A DNA stretch of 64,000 nucleotides from Anthoceros angustus. Taxonomy: Eukaryota; Streptophyta; Anthocerotopsida; Anthocerotales; Anthocerotaceae. Under the pieces are notes generated by a model, which saw only the letters and a program-made list of their open reading frames with translations, did no database searches and was not told the DNA's origin. A program made the position numbers and the translations under genes. The stretch spans positions 186,001 through 250,000 of the forward strand of contig MU008169.1 of NCBI GenBank assembly GCA_010909165.1. Direction: 5' to 3'. Positions 12,201-22,544 of the stretch are shown in pieces (position 1 is the stretch's first letter; each line of letters opens with the position of its first letter).

Positions 12201-15200
12201 CCTTGTGAATCGTTTCCCAGATCTTGTCCTTAAGTTGTGTTTCTTTAGTACCTACCAGCTCCCAAAAGCTACTAACGGTTTAAATACTGAAATACCAATG
12301 ACATTAATTTATACTTGATCCTACATATGACCCTGAGGGCGCTGCTGAGGCTGCTGGGTTGATAACTTCTGACTGCTGAGGATTTGCATTGTTTGGCTTG
12401 AAGACAACCATGTCGCCTGGAAATAACATACCGATCATTCTTTTTTCCATAGAGGTGCTTGCCAGCAGTAATGTCTGGCTTGGCAGTTGAATCACAGCAC
12501 ACAATTTCTTTTCTGCCAGCTGGCCGAGGAACAAATGTTGACCCAGCGGCCTGAAAGCCAAAACCTCTGCTTTTCCCTGAAACTCTTTGCTGTTCATGAG
12601 TTCCTGTTCAATGAGCCTCATTATCTGAATTGTAGAAGGCCAGTCTGCGGCAAGTGTTTCTGGTGACGTACTCGGTCTATAACACTCTAAGTTGCAAATA
12701 CGCACAGGTTTTCCTTGACGGAGACCTGCTAATACGCCGTCCCACAACTTTGCATACTTTACTCCAGTTGCCTGAGTAGACTGTGGAGCCTGTTGCTGTG
12801 GATTCGCCGGGGGCTGGCCGAGTGTATGCTGAGGTTGGAATGGCTGTTGAAGAGTCTGCTGTGAAGTTTGTGTGATCGAAGATGGTTGCAAGCTTTGAGT
12901 AGGCTGTGCCATGTTAGAGAGAGGACCAGTAACTCCTGGTAATCTGTTTGCACCAACTCCTCCAACTTGAGTTGCTGCTCTGTTCGGAAGATTACTTCCT
13001 GATGTCAAACCCCCTGCGCTCCGTGAATTAGGTTGGCCAATAGCTGCAGTACCTAGACCCCTTACCTGGCCAAGTCCTCCAGCCAGCTGACCATTCGGAA
13101 TGCTGACAGCAGTAACCTCAGCCCTGCTCATCATCAAGTTTGCTGGCTGCATTCCAAAGGGACGTAACCCATTTGCAACATTTCCCTGTCCTGCAATGTC
13201 TACCTGCAGACTACTGACACCCACTTGACCTCCAAGTGTATTAGGTCCAATTCCCATGGACGCCTGGCCCATAGTAACTCCAGGGAAGGAGTTTACCCCA
13301 GTTCCCTGAGACGATAGGATATTTGCAACTCCCTGGAAGCTTCCATCCGCACCCTGCAAAGCACCATTGTTGGCCCCTCGCGATAGCTGTGTGACTGCAT
13401 GATAACCGGTTGACAGCACGTTTGCGTTGGAGACGAGAGAGGTACTTGTCACATCCTCCTGCTTGACCACAACATTTGAGACAGAGTTCAAGGTATCCTG
13501 TACTGCATTGGTGGACGGGGCCATACCAGTGCTGATCACAGGTACACCTGTTCCAGTCGCCACCTTAGTATTAGTAACCAAGACAGGTGGCAATCCTGAA
13601 GAAATCTCCATCTTAGCTTTGCCTGTAGGAACACTGACTGAATGTCCTGCAATTACACTTGCCGTTTGCCCTGACGTGAGCGGGATGTCATGAAGTTCAG
13701 CTTTCGAGACTGGAGGCAGAGAGGAGTTGTTCCCATTGATGCCCAAAACAGCACGGGCCTCCCAGAAACCATCAGAAAGAAGAACTGTATGGTAGGGATA
13801 CTGCTTGGGATAATGACTTCTTGGGTCAGTTGACCTTGAGTTCGCTTGGCCAAGTTGTAAACCGCGCGCAGCTGAGAGTCTTCTTGGGCAAATCACTGAC
13901 AAGGAGACATAGCATTGAGGGAACCACTTGGCCACATCCTCTGAATCAGCAAGGCGCCACTGTCGTGTCTCTGACTCTGAGGTGTTAGAGTCGCCATTAA
14001 AACTAATAGGTGGGGTGACGACAGGCTTTGGTATGCTGCAGGAGCAGATGTAGCTATCAGGAGGACGTGCTTGCCAGCAGTAATGTCTGGCTTGGCAGTT
14101 GAATCACAGCACACAATTTTCTTTTCTGCCAGCTGAACGAGGAATCCATGTTGACCCAGGCGTCCTAAAGCCAAAACCTCTGCTTTTCCCTGAAACTCTT
14201 TGCTGTTCATGAGTTCCTGTTCAATGAGCCTCATTATCTGAATTGTAGAAGGCCAGTCTGCAAGTGTTTCTGGTGACGTACTCGGTCTGTAACACTCTAA
14301 GTTGCAAATACGCACAGGTTTTCCTTGACGGAGACCTGCTAATACGCCGTCCCACAGCTTTGCATACTTTACTCCAGTTGCCTGAGTAGACTGTGGAGCC
14401 AGTTGCTGTGGATTCGCTGGCCGAGTGTATGCTGAGGTTGGAATGGCTGTTGAAGAGTCTGCTGTGAAGTTTGTGTGATCGAAGATGGTTGCAAGCTTTG
14501 AGTAGGCTGTGCCATGTTAGAGAGAGTACCAGTAACTCCTGGTAATCTGTTTGCACCAACTCCTCCAACTTGAGTTGCTGCTCTGTTCGGAAGATTACTT
14601 CCTGATGTCAAACCCCCTGCGCTCCGTGAATTAGGTTGGCCAATAGCTGCAGTACCTAGACCCCTTACCTGGCCAAGTCCTCCAGCCAGCTGACCATTCG
14701 GAACACTGACAGCAGTAACCTCAGCCCTGCTCATCATCAAGTTTGCTGGCTGCATTCCAAAGGGACGTAACCCATTTGCAACATTTCCCTGTCCTGCAAT
14801 GTCTACCTGCAGACTACTGACACCCACTTGACCTCCAAGTGTATTAGGTCCAATTCCCATAGACGCCTGGCCCATAGTAACTCCGGGGAAGGAGTTTACC
14901 CCAGTTCCCTGAGACGATAGGATATTTGCAACTCCCTGGAAGCTTCCATCCGCACCCTGCAAAGCACCATTGTTGGCCCCTCGCGATACTTGTGTGACTG
15001 CATGGTAACCGGTTGACAGCACGTTTGCGTTGGAGACGAGAGAGGTGCTTGTCACATCCTCCTGCTTGACCACAACATTTGAGACAGAGTTCAAGGTATC
15101 CTGTACTGCATTGGTGGACGGGGCCATACCAGTGCTGATCACAGGTACACCTGTTCCAGTCGTCATCTTAGTATTAGTAACCAAGACAGGTGGCAATCCT

Positions 15201-17328
15201 GAAGAAATCTCCATCTTAGCTTTTCCCGTAGGAACGCTGACTGAATGTCCTGCAATTACACTTGCCGTTTGCCCTGACGTGAGCGGGATGTCATGAAGTT
15301 CAGCTTTCGAGACTGGAGGCAGAGAGGAGTTGTTCCATTGATGCCCAAAACAGCACGGGCCTCCCAGAAACCATCAGAAAGAAGAACTGTATGGTAGGGA
15401 TACTGCTTGGGATAATGACTTCTGGGTTGACCTTGAGTTCCGCTTGGCCAAGTTGTAAACCGCGCGCAGCTGAGGAAGTCTTCTTGGGCAAATCACTGAC
15501 AAGGAGACATAGCATTGAGGGAACCACTTGGCCACATCCTCTGAATCGGGCGCCACTGTCGTGTCTCTGACTCTGAGGTGTTAGAGTCGCCATTAAAACT
15601 AATAGGTGGGGTGACGACAGGCTTTGGTATGCTGCAGGAGCAGATGTAGCTATCAGAGGACGTGCTTCTGCCTGTCGGATCCAGTTACGTTTGCCACACT
15701 TTGCCCTGGAATACACATGAGAAGAGCCTCTGCCAGCCCCTCAGCCATACCCACTTCCCCAAACCCTCCCCACTGAACTGAATGTTACAGAGCCATTGAA
15801 GGAAGATATCCATATTGCTGGTCCAGCCCACCTGCTGTACCAACCCTGCATGATTAGCATGATGGCTGTTGAACAAAACCAAACCAGTTTCTCCTGGGGT
15901 AACTGACAATTTCTGCCCATTAACATCCTGACCATAGAAAGCTCGGACAATTTTCTCAACATACTCCCTGTGTATGAGGCCATTGATATCCCAAAGCAGC
16001 TGTACTTTCAACCACCACTACCAGCTGACGAAGTTGAGATGCCATCTTGTGTAACATCGCACAGGCTGCATGACAGACCCTGCTCAACCTACATTGCCAT
16101 GACGAGGACTCAGATCATTCAGTTAGACAACTCTGATCCCATGGTGTTGCTCATGCAGAACTGTTCCACGAAGCAGAAACGAGACCTGTTCCAGTCGTCA
16201 TCTTAGTATTAGTAACCAAGACAGGTGGCAATCCTGAAGAAATCTCCATCTTAGCTTTGCCTGTAGGAACACTGACTGAATGTCCTGCAATTACACTTGC
16301 CGTTTGCCCTGACGTGAGCGGGATGTCATGAAGTTCAGCTTTCGAGACTGGAGGCAGAGAGGAGTTGTTCCCATTGATGCCCAAAACAGCACGGGCCTCC
16401 CAGAAACCATCAGAAAGAAGAACTGTATGGTAGGGATACTGCTTTGGGATAATGACTTCTGGGTCAGCTGACCTTGAGTTCCGCTTGGCCAAGTTGTAAA
16501 CCGCGCGCAGCTGGGGAAGTCTTCTTGGGCAAATTACTGACAAGGAGACGTAGCATTGAGGGAACCACTTGGCCACATCCTCGGAATCGGCAAGGCGCCA
16601 CTGTCGTGTCTCTGACTCTGAGGTATTAGAGTCGCCATTAAAACTAATAGGTGGGGTGACGACAGGCTTTGGTATGCTGCAGGGAGCAGATGTAGCTATC
16701 AAGAGGACGTGCTTCTGCCTGTCGGATCCAGTTACGTTTGCCACACTTTGCCCTGGAATACACATGAGAAGAGCCTCTGCCAGCCCCTCAGCCATACCCA
16801 CTTCCCCAAACCCTCCCCCACTGAACTGAATGTTACAGAGCCATTGAAGGAAGATATCCATATTGCTGGTCCAGCCCACCTGCTGTACCAACCCTGCATG
16901 ATTAGCATGATGGCTGTTGAACAAAACCAAACCAGTTTCTCCTGGGGTAACTGACAATTTCTGCCCATTAACATCCTGACCATAGAAAGCTCGGACAATT
17001 TTCTCAACATACTCCCTGTGTATATGAGGCCATTGATATCCTAAAGCAGCTGTACTTTCAACCACCACAACCAGCTGACGAAGTTGAGATGTCATCTTGT
17101 GTAACATCGCACAAGCTGCATGACAGACCCTGCTCAACCTACATTGCCATGACGAGGACTCAGACCATTCAGTTAGACAACTCTGATCCCATGGTGTTGC
17201 TCATGCAGAACTGTTCCACGAAGCAGAAACGAGACCTGCGTTCCTTCCGCAAGCGAGTCCTGCTCTATGATTCCGCCAAAGCGGTAGTGTCGGATGACTT
17301 CTTCCACGATATATGGGTTCAGTCATAG
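9219..17328 (+). CDS. HASPIN: Haspin-type Ser/Thr kinase (histone H3 Thr3 kinase)
   Basis: Atypical kinase that phosphorylates histone H3 at Thr3 in mitosis to recruit the chromosomal passenger complex. My exon model, all with GT-AG borders and consistent phases: 9219-10468, 10571-10694, 10780-10883, 10988-11099, 11210-11302, 11387-11448, 11560-11690, 11778-11848, 11919-11971, 12064-12130, 17209-17328; about 728 aa. Seen: N-terminal EIDAFQLEESVPSP, glycine loop KIGEGTYGEAF, DLIRAWEEWDSEH, GGKDLESFV, catalytic EFEHRDLHWGN, IIDFTLSRVNTG (DFT replacing DFG, a haspin hallmark), DTYRGML, TNVLWIHYL, and the C-terminal SDDFFHDIW in the distant last exon. The first ten introns-to-exons are compact (introns 70-115 bp), but the last intron is 5078 bp and contains antisense MED25 copies. 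The start at 9219 is the first ATG in the long first exon; upstream exons are possible. Confidence 0.9.
12304..14065 (-). pseudogene. MED25: MED25 copy 1: middle and C-terminus, 5' truncated
   Basis: MED25 is the Mediator tail subunit that links transcription factors to Mediator (PFT1 in Arabidopsis, jasmonate and light signalling). Read on the minus strand, this copy has a 543-codon open stretch (13935-12304): the end of the von Willebrand A region (KWFPQCYVSLSVICP), a Gly/Gln/Asn-rich middle, and the complete activator-interacting domain (KLWDGVLAGLRQGKPV, LCAVIQLPSQTLLL, GMLFPGDMVVFKP) to the stop at 12304. The frame is broken just upstream of 13935 and the N-terminal half of the vWA domain is missing: at about 14065 it runs into copy 2 through a shared GTGCTT. 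No introns interrupt it, although plant MED25 genes normally have many. Confidence 0.85.
14066..16045 (-). pseudogene. MED25: MED25 copy 2: N-terminus to activator domain, frameshifted
   Basis: Starts at the ATG at 16045 (MASQLRQLVVVVES), runs through vWA (TSNMDIFLQWL) and the Gly/Gln-rich middle, and ends inside the activator-interacting domain near 14066, where it joins copy 1. It lacks the last part of that domain (no GMLFPGDMVVFKP). Reading frames are broken at several places (for example near 15214-15300 and 15690), mostly by indels of a few bases relative to copies 1 and 3. Nearly identical to copy 1 over 14066-15600, including the middle segment. Confidence 0.85.
16159..16188 (+). pseudogene. 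HASPIN: Haspin terminal exon, truncated duplicate
   Basis: The first 30 bases of the haspin last exon (NCSTKQKRDL) follow the same GCAG acceptor as the intact exon at 17209. They then fuse directly to MED25 middle-region sequence at about 16186 through a shared ACCTG/CCTG. Confidence 0.8.
16189..17095 (-). pseudogene. MED25: MED25 copy 3: intact vWA domain, no C-terminal half
   Basis: Open frame from the ATG at 17095 (MTSQLRQLVVVVES) covering the whole vWA domain: REYVEKIVRAFYGQ, TSNMDIFLQWL, GEVGMAEGLAEALLM, DVAKWFPQCYVSLSV and NLAKRNSRSADPEV, then the start of the linker (IPLTSGQTASVIAGH). Near 16189 it is cut and fused to a haspin-exon fragment, adding a few foreign residues before a stop. 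It is the only copy with an unbroken N-terminal domain. Its ATG lies only 113 bp from the haspin terminal exon on the opposite strand, so any promoter must be very short or shared. Confidence 0.85.
17209..17328 (+). CDS. HASPIN: Haspin terminal exon, intact copy
   Basis: Follows a GCAG acceptor, joins in phase 0 to the exon ending at 12130 (KKSF) and encodes 39 residues plus TAG. It includes KQKRDLRSFRKRV and SAKAVVSDDFFHDIW, which match the conserved C-terminus of plant haspins. It is 5 kb from the preceding exon, separated by MED25 sequence. Partial and frameshifted duplicates of the same exon lie at 16159-16188 and 18421-18530. Confidence 0.88.
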   Translation, partial: NCSTKQKRDLRSFRKRVLLYDSAKAVVSDDFFHDIWVQS

Positions 17329-17555
17329 GGCTACGACGCAGTGTGTAAGGACTTTGACGCTGGAAAGAGCAGCATGTGTGGAGGATTTTACTGCTCATCG
17401 TAGCAATTTATACGAACAATGCTGTCTTAGGGTTTCGTCGTTTGGCGAGTCTAACCTCAGTTACTTTCGCCGAGTTAATGCTGTGGGGGTCTGGGTTAAC
17501 TTCTGCAGTCTAATGCCCGGCCGCTCCAGATAGCGATCGTGGCAGAAGCGGTCAT
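17329..17555. other. Spacer after the haspin stop codon; haspin 3' UTR
   Basis: No reading frame of note. The stretch 17531-17556 (GCGATCGTGGCAGAAGCGGT...) resembles 19177-19202 in exon 1 of the pseudouridine synthase with about three differences, hinting that the duplicated block once extended to that gene. Confidence 0.4.
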
Positions 17556-18307
17556 GCATTTTACCCTCAGAAGTTTGCACTGACGTAATCGGAAGCTCGG
17601 GAAGTTCAACTTTCGACGGGCCTCCCAGAAACCATCAGAAAGGACTGTATGGTAGGGGTACTGCTTGGAAGTCAGTTGACCTTGAGTTCCGCTTGGCCAG
17701 GATGTAAACCGAGCGCAGCTGGGGGAGAGTCTTCTTGGGCGTATCACTGACAAGGAGACGTAGCAGTGAGGGAACCACTTGGCCACATCCTCTGAATCTG
17801 CAAGGAGCCATGGCCGTGTCTCTGACTCCGAGGTATTAAAGTCGCCATTGAGACTACCTAATGGGTGGGGTGACAACGGGCTTTGGTATGCTGCAGGGAG
17901 CAGATGTAGCGATCAGTAGGACGTGCTTCTACCTGTCCGATCTAGTTACGTTTGCCACACTTTGCCCTGGAATACACATGAGAAGAGCCTCTGCCAGCCC
18001 CTCGGCCATACCCACTTCCCCAAACCCTCCCCCACTGAACTGAATGTTACAGAGCCATTGAAGGAAGACATCCATATTGCTGGTCCAGCCCACCTGCTGT
18101 ACCAACCCTGCATGATTAGCATGATGGCTGCACAAAACCAAACCAGTTTCTCCTGGGGTAACTGACAATTTTCTGCCCATTAACATCCTGACCATAGAAA
18201 GCTCGGACAATTTTCTCAACATACTCCCTGTGTATATGAGGCCATTGATATCCCAAAGCAGCTGTACTTTCAACCACCACAACCAGCTGACGAAGTTGAG
18301 ATGTCAT
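17556..18307 (-). pseudogene. MED25: MED25 copy 4: decayed vWA copy
   Basis: Minus-strand vWA segment from an ATG at 18307 to about 17556 with several frame breaks. It is more diverged and shortened than copies 1-3. Recognisable pieces include VVVESTAALGYQW, TSNMDVFLQWLCNIQF and GEVGMAEGLAEALLM. It is followed on the plus side by a frameshifted haspin terminal exon, showing that MED25 and that exon were duplicated as a unit. Confidence 0.8.
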
Positions 18308-18420
18308 CTTGTTTAACATCGCACAAGCTGCATGACAGACCCTGCTCAACCTACATTGCCATGACGAGGACTCAGACCATTCAGTTCGACAACTCTGATC
18401 CCATGGTGTTGCTCATGCAG

Positions 18421-18530
18421 AACTGTTCTGCGAAGCTGAAGCGAGACCTCGTTCCTTCCGCAAACGAGTCCTGCTCTACAATTACGCCAGAGCGGCAGTG
18501 TCGGATGAACTGCCACTTCCACACACCCTC
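18421..18530 (+). pseudogene. HASPIN: Haspin terminal exon, frameshifted duplicate
   Basis: Follows the same GCAG acceptor and is about 85% similar to 17209-17300. A lost base in GACCT(G)CGTTCC shifts the frame, and the end is unrelated, so it cannot encode the haspin C-terminus. Confidence 0.75.
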
Positions 18531-18817
18531 CCACGTTGAACTGAATATAAGAGCCAATGGACACACACATCCTTATTCCGTGTTCAGCCCACCTGCTGTG
18601 TCAAGTGTTCCTCCGCATTGTGGTCCACCCCACCCGCTGGACCAAACGTGCATGAGAAACAGAATGACTTGCTGGACAAAATCACAGCAGTGTCCCTTGA
18701 GATAGCAGACAATTGCCGTTAGAGGCAGGCGACTTCGTGTGCGAAAGCTGGATTCGGAGACAAATGAGGGGAGAAGCTGCGCAGGTCAGGACGCCAAAGG
18801 GCTAAATTACCATTCTA

Positions 18818-20136
18818 GTGGTCCCTTTGCGATTTAGGGTTTGTTCGCTTAGTGACTTGCCGTCCTCGGGAATGTGCAGCAGGTCGCTATCCTGCGGGTC
18901 TGGTTCAATTGCTGGCTGGAAAATATGCTCAGCCGAGGTCAAGCTGTATTTCTCCTGGCAGTGGCAGATCCGGAATATGGTTGTGGCCTCAACCAACGGT
19001 TGTGGCACTAGCTTGGCAGCCCTCGTTGTTCCTCGAAGCAATGCTCAACAGTGCTCATCAGATGCGTGCCTTGATGGATCTCCCTTGCTTCAGCAGGGTT
19101 CTGTCGAAGTTCTGGACCTTCCGGTTCCCCTTACTCCATTCAGCTCCGAATATGCCAGATCGGTAGAGCTGGAGCGGGCGATGGTGGCAGAAGCGGCCAT
19201 GCAGTCTAGTGAGGGAGTCAGCAAGCAGCACATTGTTTATGAGGATGAGTGGTTTACAGTGTTCAACAAGCCTTCGGGGATCTACTCCGAGCATGTGCTT
19301 GCCACTGTCAAGTCCATGCTACGGGACGGGGACTTGGAAACTCGTGAACAAGGTGCAGGGTGTTCGTTTTGCTTTTTTGTATGTTGCTGGCACGCGCTCA
19401 TTCCCTTGCTGCTTTCTGTGCAGCTGAGGATTTTCAACCTTTCGCCCACATGGTGAACCGTCTAGATCGTGACACCAGTGGAGTGCTGGTGGTGGCAAAG
19501 TGCAAGGATGCTTGCGGGAAGCTGGCCAATATGTTCACAAAAAGGCAGGTGGAGAAGGCGTACGTGGCTCGGTGTGCTGGAAGACTTCCAGAGTGGACGG
19601 GCATGCAGATTGAGTCCGGGCACGGAAGGTCCAGGTTCGGTGCGTGGCGGGTCTACTCGGTCCACGACATTGGAAGAAAGCTTCCAGGCAAAGGAGGGTC
19701 TTCTATAAAGGACATGAAGACAATCTTTCAGGTGATTGGGCCCAGGGCTCCTGCACTTGTTGCTTCTTTTGAGGCTCTCAAGTTGAAATCATGCATTGAG
19801 GATGGCAGTGTCCCAGCAAGGAAAGTGCTGGTCGTTGGAAATGACATGACAGAGGATGCAACCAAGAACGACTACAAGCCTGCAGAAGATGTTGAGATCA
19901 TCCTTCGTGCAAGCCCTTTAACCGGTAGAACACATCAAATAAGGCTGCACTGCTGCTACTTGGGAATGCCCTTGATAGGCGATGTGAAATACGGTGGACC
20001 TCATGAGTGGGATGGCACTAAGTATGATGCCCATTGCCTGCACGCGGAACGCTTGTCCTTCAAGCATCCCATCACTAAACAACCTGTGCTAATTGTTGCT
20101 CCCCATCCTAACTGGGCACCTAAGGAAATGTTTTGA
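18818..20136 (+). CDS. RNA pseudouridine synthase 1-type (RluA family)
   Basis: Isomerises uridine to pseudouridine in RNA; the target RNA is unknown. Two exons, 18818-19352 and 19424-20136, with a 71-bp GT-AG intron joined in phase 1. Seen: HIVYEDEWFTVFNKPSGIY (RluA motif I region), NRLDRDTSGVLVV with the catalytic Asp codon at 19465-19467, SGHGRSRFGAWRVYS (typical of the plant synthase 1 group), SPLTGRTHQIRLH, and GDVKYGG. From the first in-frame ATG (18818) the protein is about 415 aa. The ATG at 18977 (MVVASTNG) gives about 362 aa, closer to relatives of this group, so the true start is undecided. The coding frame is intact. Confidence 0.9.
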
Positions 20137-20446
20137 ACTTCTCATCAATTCTCGATGCCATTCCTGCACGAACACTGAAAGAACGTATAAATCCGCAGAA
20201 AGGACTGTTAGGGAAAGGTATGAAAGCGGTTTAGGGAAACCAGCATTGAGATGTGTGCTACCAGAAAGCTGGTTTGTAGTACAAGCTCTTGTTACTATTT
20301 ATCGGTGTTTTAACTTTTGGAAATGTTCGGCTGTTGCTTTTGCTCATCAACTAAGTTTGTACGGCTGTTTGCTGACTAGTAGTAATCCAGTAACGATATT
20401 GTTTCATTCACTTGTCATGTAGCAATCGTTGCCATACTGTTTCATT

Positions 20447-20588
20447 CACTTGTTATGCAGCAATCGTCGCCATAATGTCATAATAGGAAGCATCGAGCAC
20501 TCAGCTGCAACTCATTCACTCACTTGTTATGCAGAAATCGTGGCCACAATGTCATAATAGGAAGCATCGAGCACCCAGCTGCAACTCA
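20447..20588 (+). repeat. 74-bp tandem duplication
   Basis: Units starting CACTTGTTATGCAG at 20447 and 20521 are nearly identical. A shorter related copy (CACTTGTCATGTAGCAATCG) precedes them at about 20410. Confidence 0.85.
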
Positions 20589-20657
20589 GTTGATGCATAC
20601 TAACTTGGCTGGAGTGCACACGCAAATCCCAAATTCTCATAATTCCAACCCCCGTGT

Positions 20658-22544
20658 TTATGGAATACCGATCTCGTCACTAAGCCGGGTGTGTGTCAAG
20701 TTTTTCTCTTCCGGTATTCTACATGAAGATGCTACGCATCTTCAAGATTCCTTCATCACATACGCGCCACATCAACGCATGACGGGCCGTACGCACCACA
20801 AAGTTTTTTTGTCTCGCAACTTGCCCCTGATATTATTTAATCTCGTCATCTACTTTTCTTCTCGCCATTTAGGGTTTTGTCAAACACACATACTCATGTT
20901 TAGGGTTTTCCGCACCACATGGACATATATATCGGATCGGACATGTCTCGCCACAGGAAGCCCCGACTATGGGCATGTTAATGCTCAAGACCGCATTTTC
21001 ACCGCCGCGGCCTGGATGTTAGCATGGAACATGTGCGTTGAACTGTTTTCCCCATCGTGCATCTGGTATGCGTGCCAAACAAGGTGGCCAACCAAGGTGA
21101 TGTCTACGGATGCTAATCGTGCAAAGCTTCCTCCCTCTCGCCACTTCTCGTATGAAACCGAACACGACTGCATGCAAAGCTGGCATTACAGATCTGAAGA
21201 TGCTTCACAGTCTCCCCCTTATCAACCTCATCAAACAGGGCAATGTCACAACATCCTACAAATCCACTTCCAGTCCTACCAGACAGCAGCAAGAATTGCT
21301 GCATGCTGCCATTGAAAAAAAAAGAGTCGAACATAGTCTACGCTCACACCTCATGGTGGGAGGGCTCACAAACAAAAAAACACATCTCGCTACGCCCCGA
21401 TCAGTCCCGGAAGAGCCTTAGAGCAGGCCCGCCATCCTCTGTGCCCGGTTCCTCACTGGCAATATGCTCAAATGTACGGAGATGCCACCACCGGGCATTG
21501 AATTGTCGACCGGGTGAGAAACCCAAGTCGCATGTCCATTTTGTCGCAGTGGCGCATTGTTGAGGGCAAGGTTGCATCACCGCCATATATGCCATGGGGA
21601 ATCGAATCGTGGGGCATTGCGGATGGCGGGGACAATGCATATGCAAAGGGCTTGGAGGACATGGACTTCTCTCGACATGTATCGCCGCACATGGCAATCA
21701 CAACACTGCTGTGAGTGCAGGAGTACACGGACGATTGTCGAATACCTCCACCGGTGGATGTAGGCTGAAGCCACCCCATGGGCGTGGACGGCGATCACCC
21801 TGCTGCGGGCTGTGGTGCACCAGGCGTGAGGGGCTTGCGGCCCAGATTTGAGGCCCTTCCAGAAGTGAGCGGGGTGTAGGTTGTAGAAAAGTGTTTTGTG
21901 CGCTCCCACATGACATGGGAGCGTTGACAATGTGGATTTCTCTCTTCTGTCCTTTTGAGACATGAGCCCAGGTGGCTTTCTTCTAGTCGAATGTAAAGTC
22001 CATCAGACTGGAAGATATTGTGGGCAATCGCATGAGGCTCTATTTCGCAAATGCACCGCGTAAGGCCCGATGGTCGAAAAAGCCGCGCTGGCGAGGTAGA
22101 TGGCGCCCAGCACGCAAAGGCCTGATGGCTCGAGAAAGGCCGGGCGCCGCGTGGATGGCTCTCGCTATCTCGCCAAAAGGCTCGGTGACGGTTTCTTTAC
22201 CAAGAACCGACGCGATGGGGTCATGCTAATGAGGCCAGTGCTAAGGCCCATGTTGACCGATGTTTAAAAGAAAACCTTGTGTGTCACAACCTAAAAGAAT
22301 CTTCACACACACCACTTGACGCAGATCGGACACGAGGCGTGCACCACGGCCGATGTCATCAAGTGTGTGAACATCGAAAGTTTTCAGCTTACCATGGGTT
22401 AGAAAAACTTTTGTCACCATCGAAAAAACCCTAAAGTGGCTGTGTGACATCAGAAGTTTTCCCGCCGTATGCAATAGAAAAACTTCTTTTGTCACCATCG
22501 AAAAAAACCCTAAAGGGCTTGGTGACAAGATCGGTATTCCATAC
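20658..22544. mobile_element. Segment bounded by 29-bp inverted repeats
   Basis: TATGGAATACCGATCTCGTC at about 20659 is matched in inverse orientation by GACAAGATCGGTATTCCATA at about 22524; the match continues inward as CACYAAGCC on each side. No transposase was recognised within. Possibly an old, non-autonomous DNA element. Confidence 0.4.
22395..22520 (+). repeat. Tandem duplication, about 85 bp
   Basis: TAGAAAAACTT(CT)TTTGTCACCATCG followed by A-rich CCCTAAAG occurs twice, near 22400 and 22487. Confidence 0.7.

Noticed and set aside
13427-13693. Plus-strand frames across the MED25 copies (also 15030-15296)
   Set aside because: They are antisense shadows of the MED25 reading frame and repeat only because MED25 is duplicated.
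20524-21315. 263-residue plus-strand frame
   Set aside because: Composition is random-looking, no domain was recognised and it overlaps an inverted-repeat relic.
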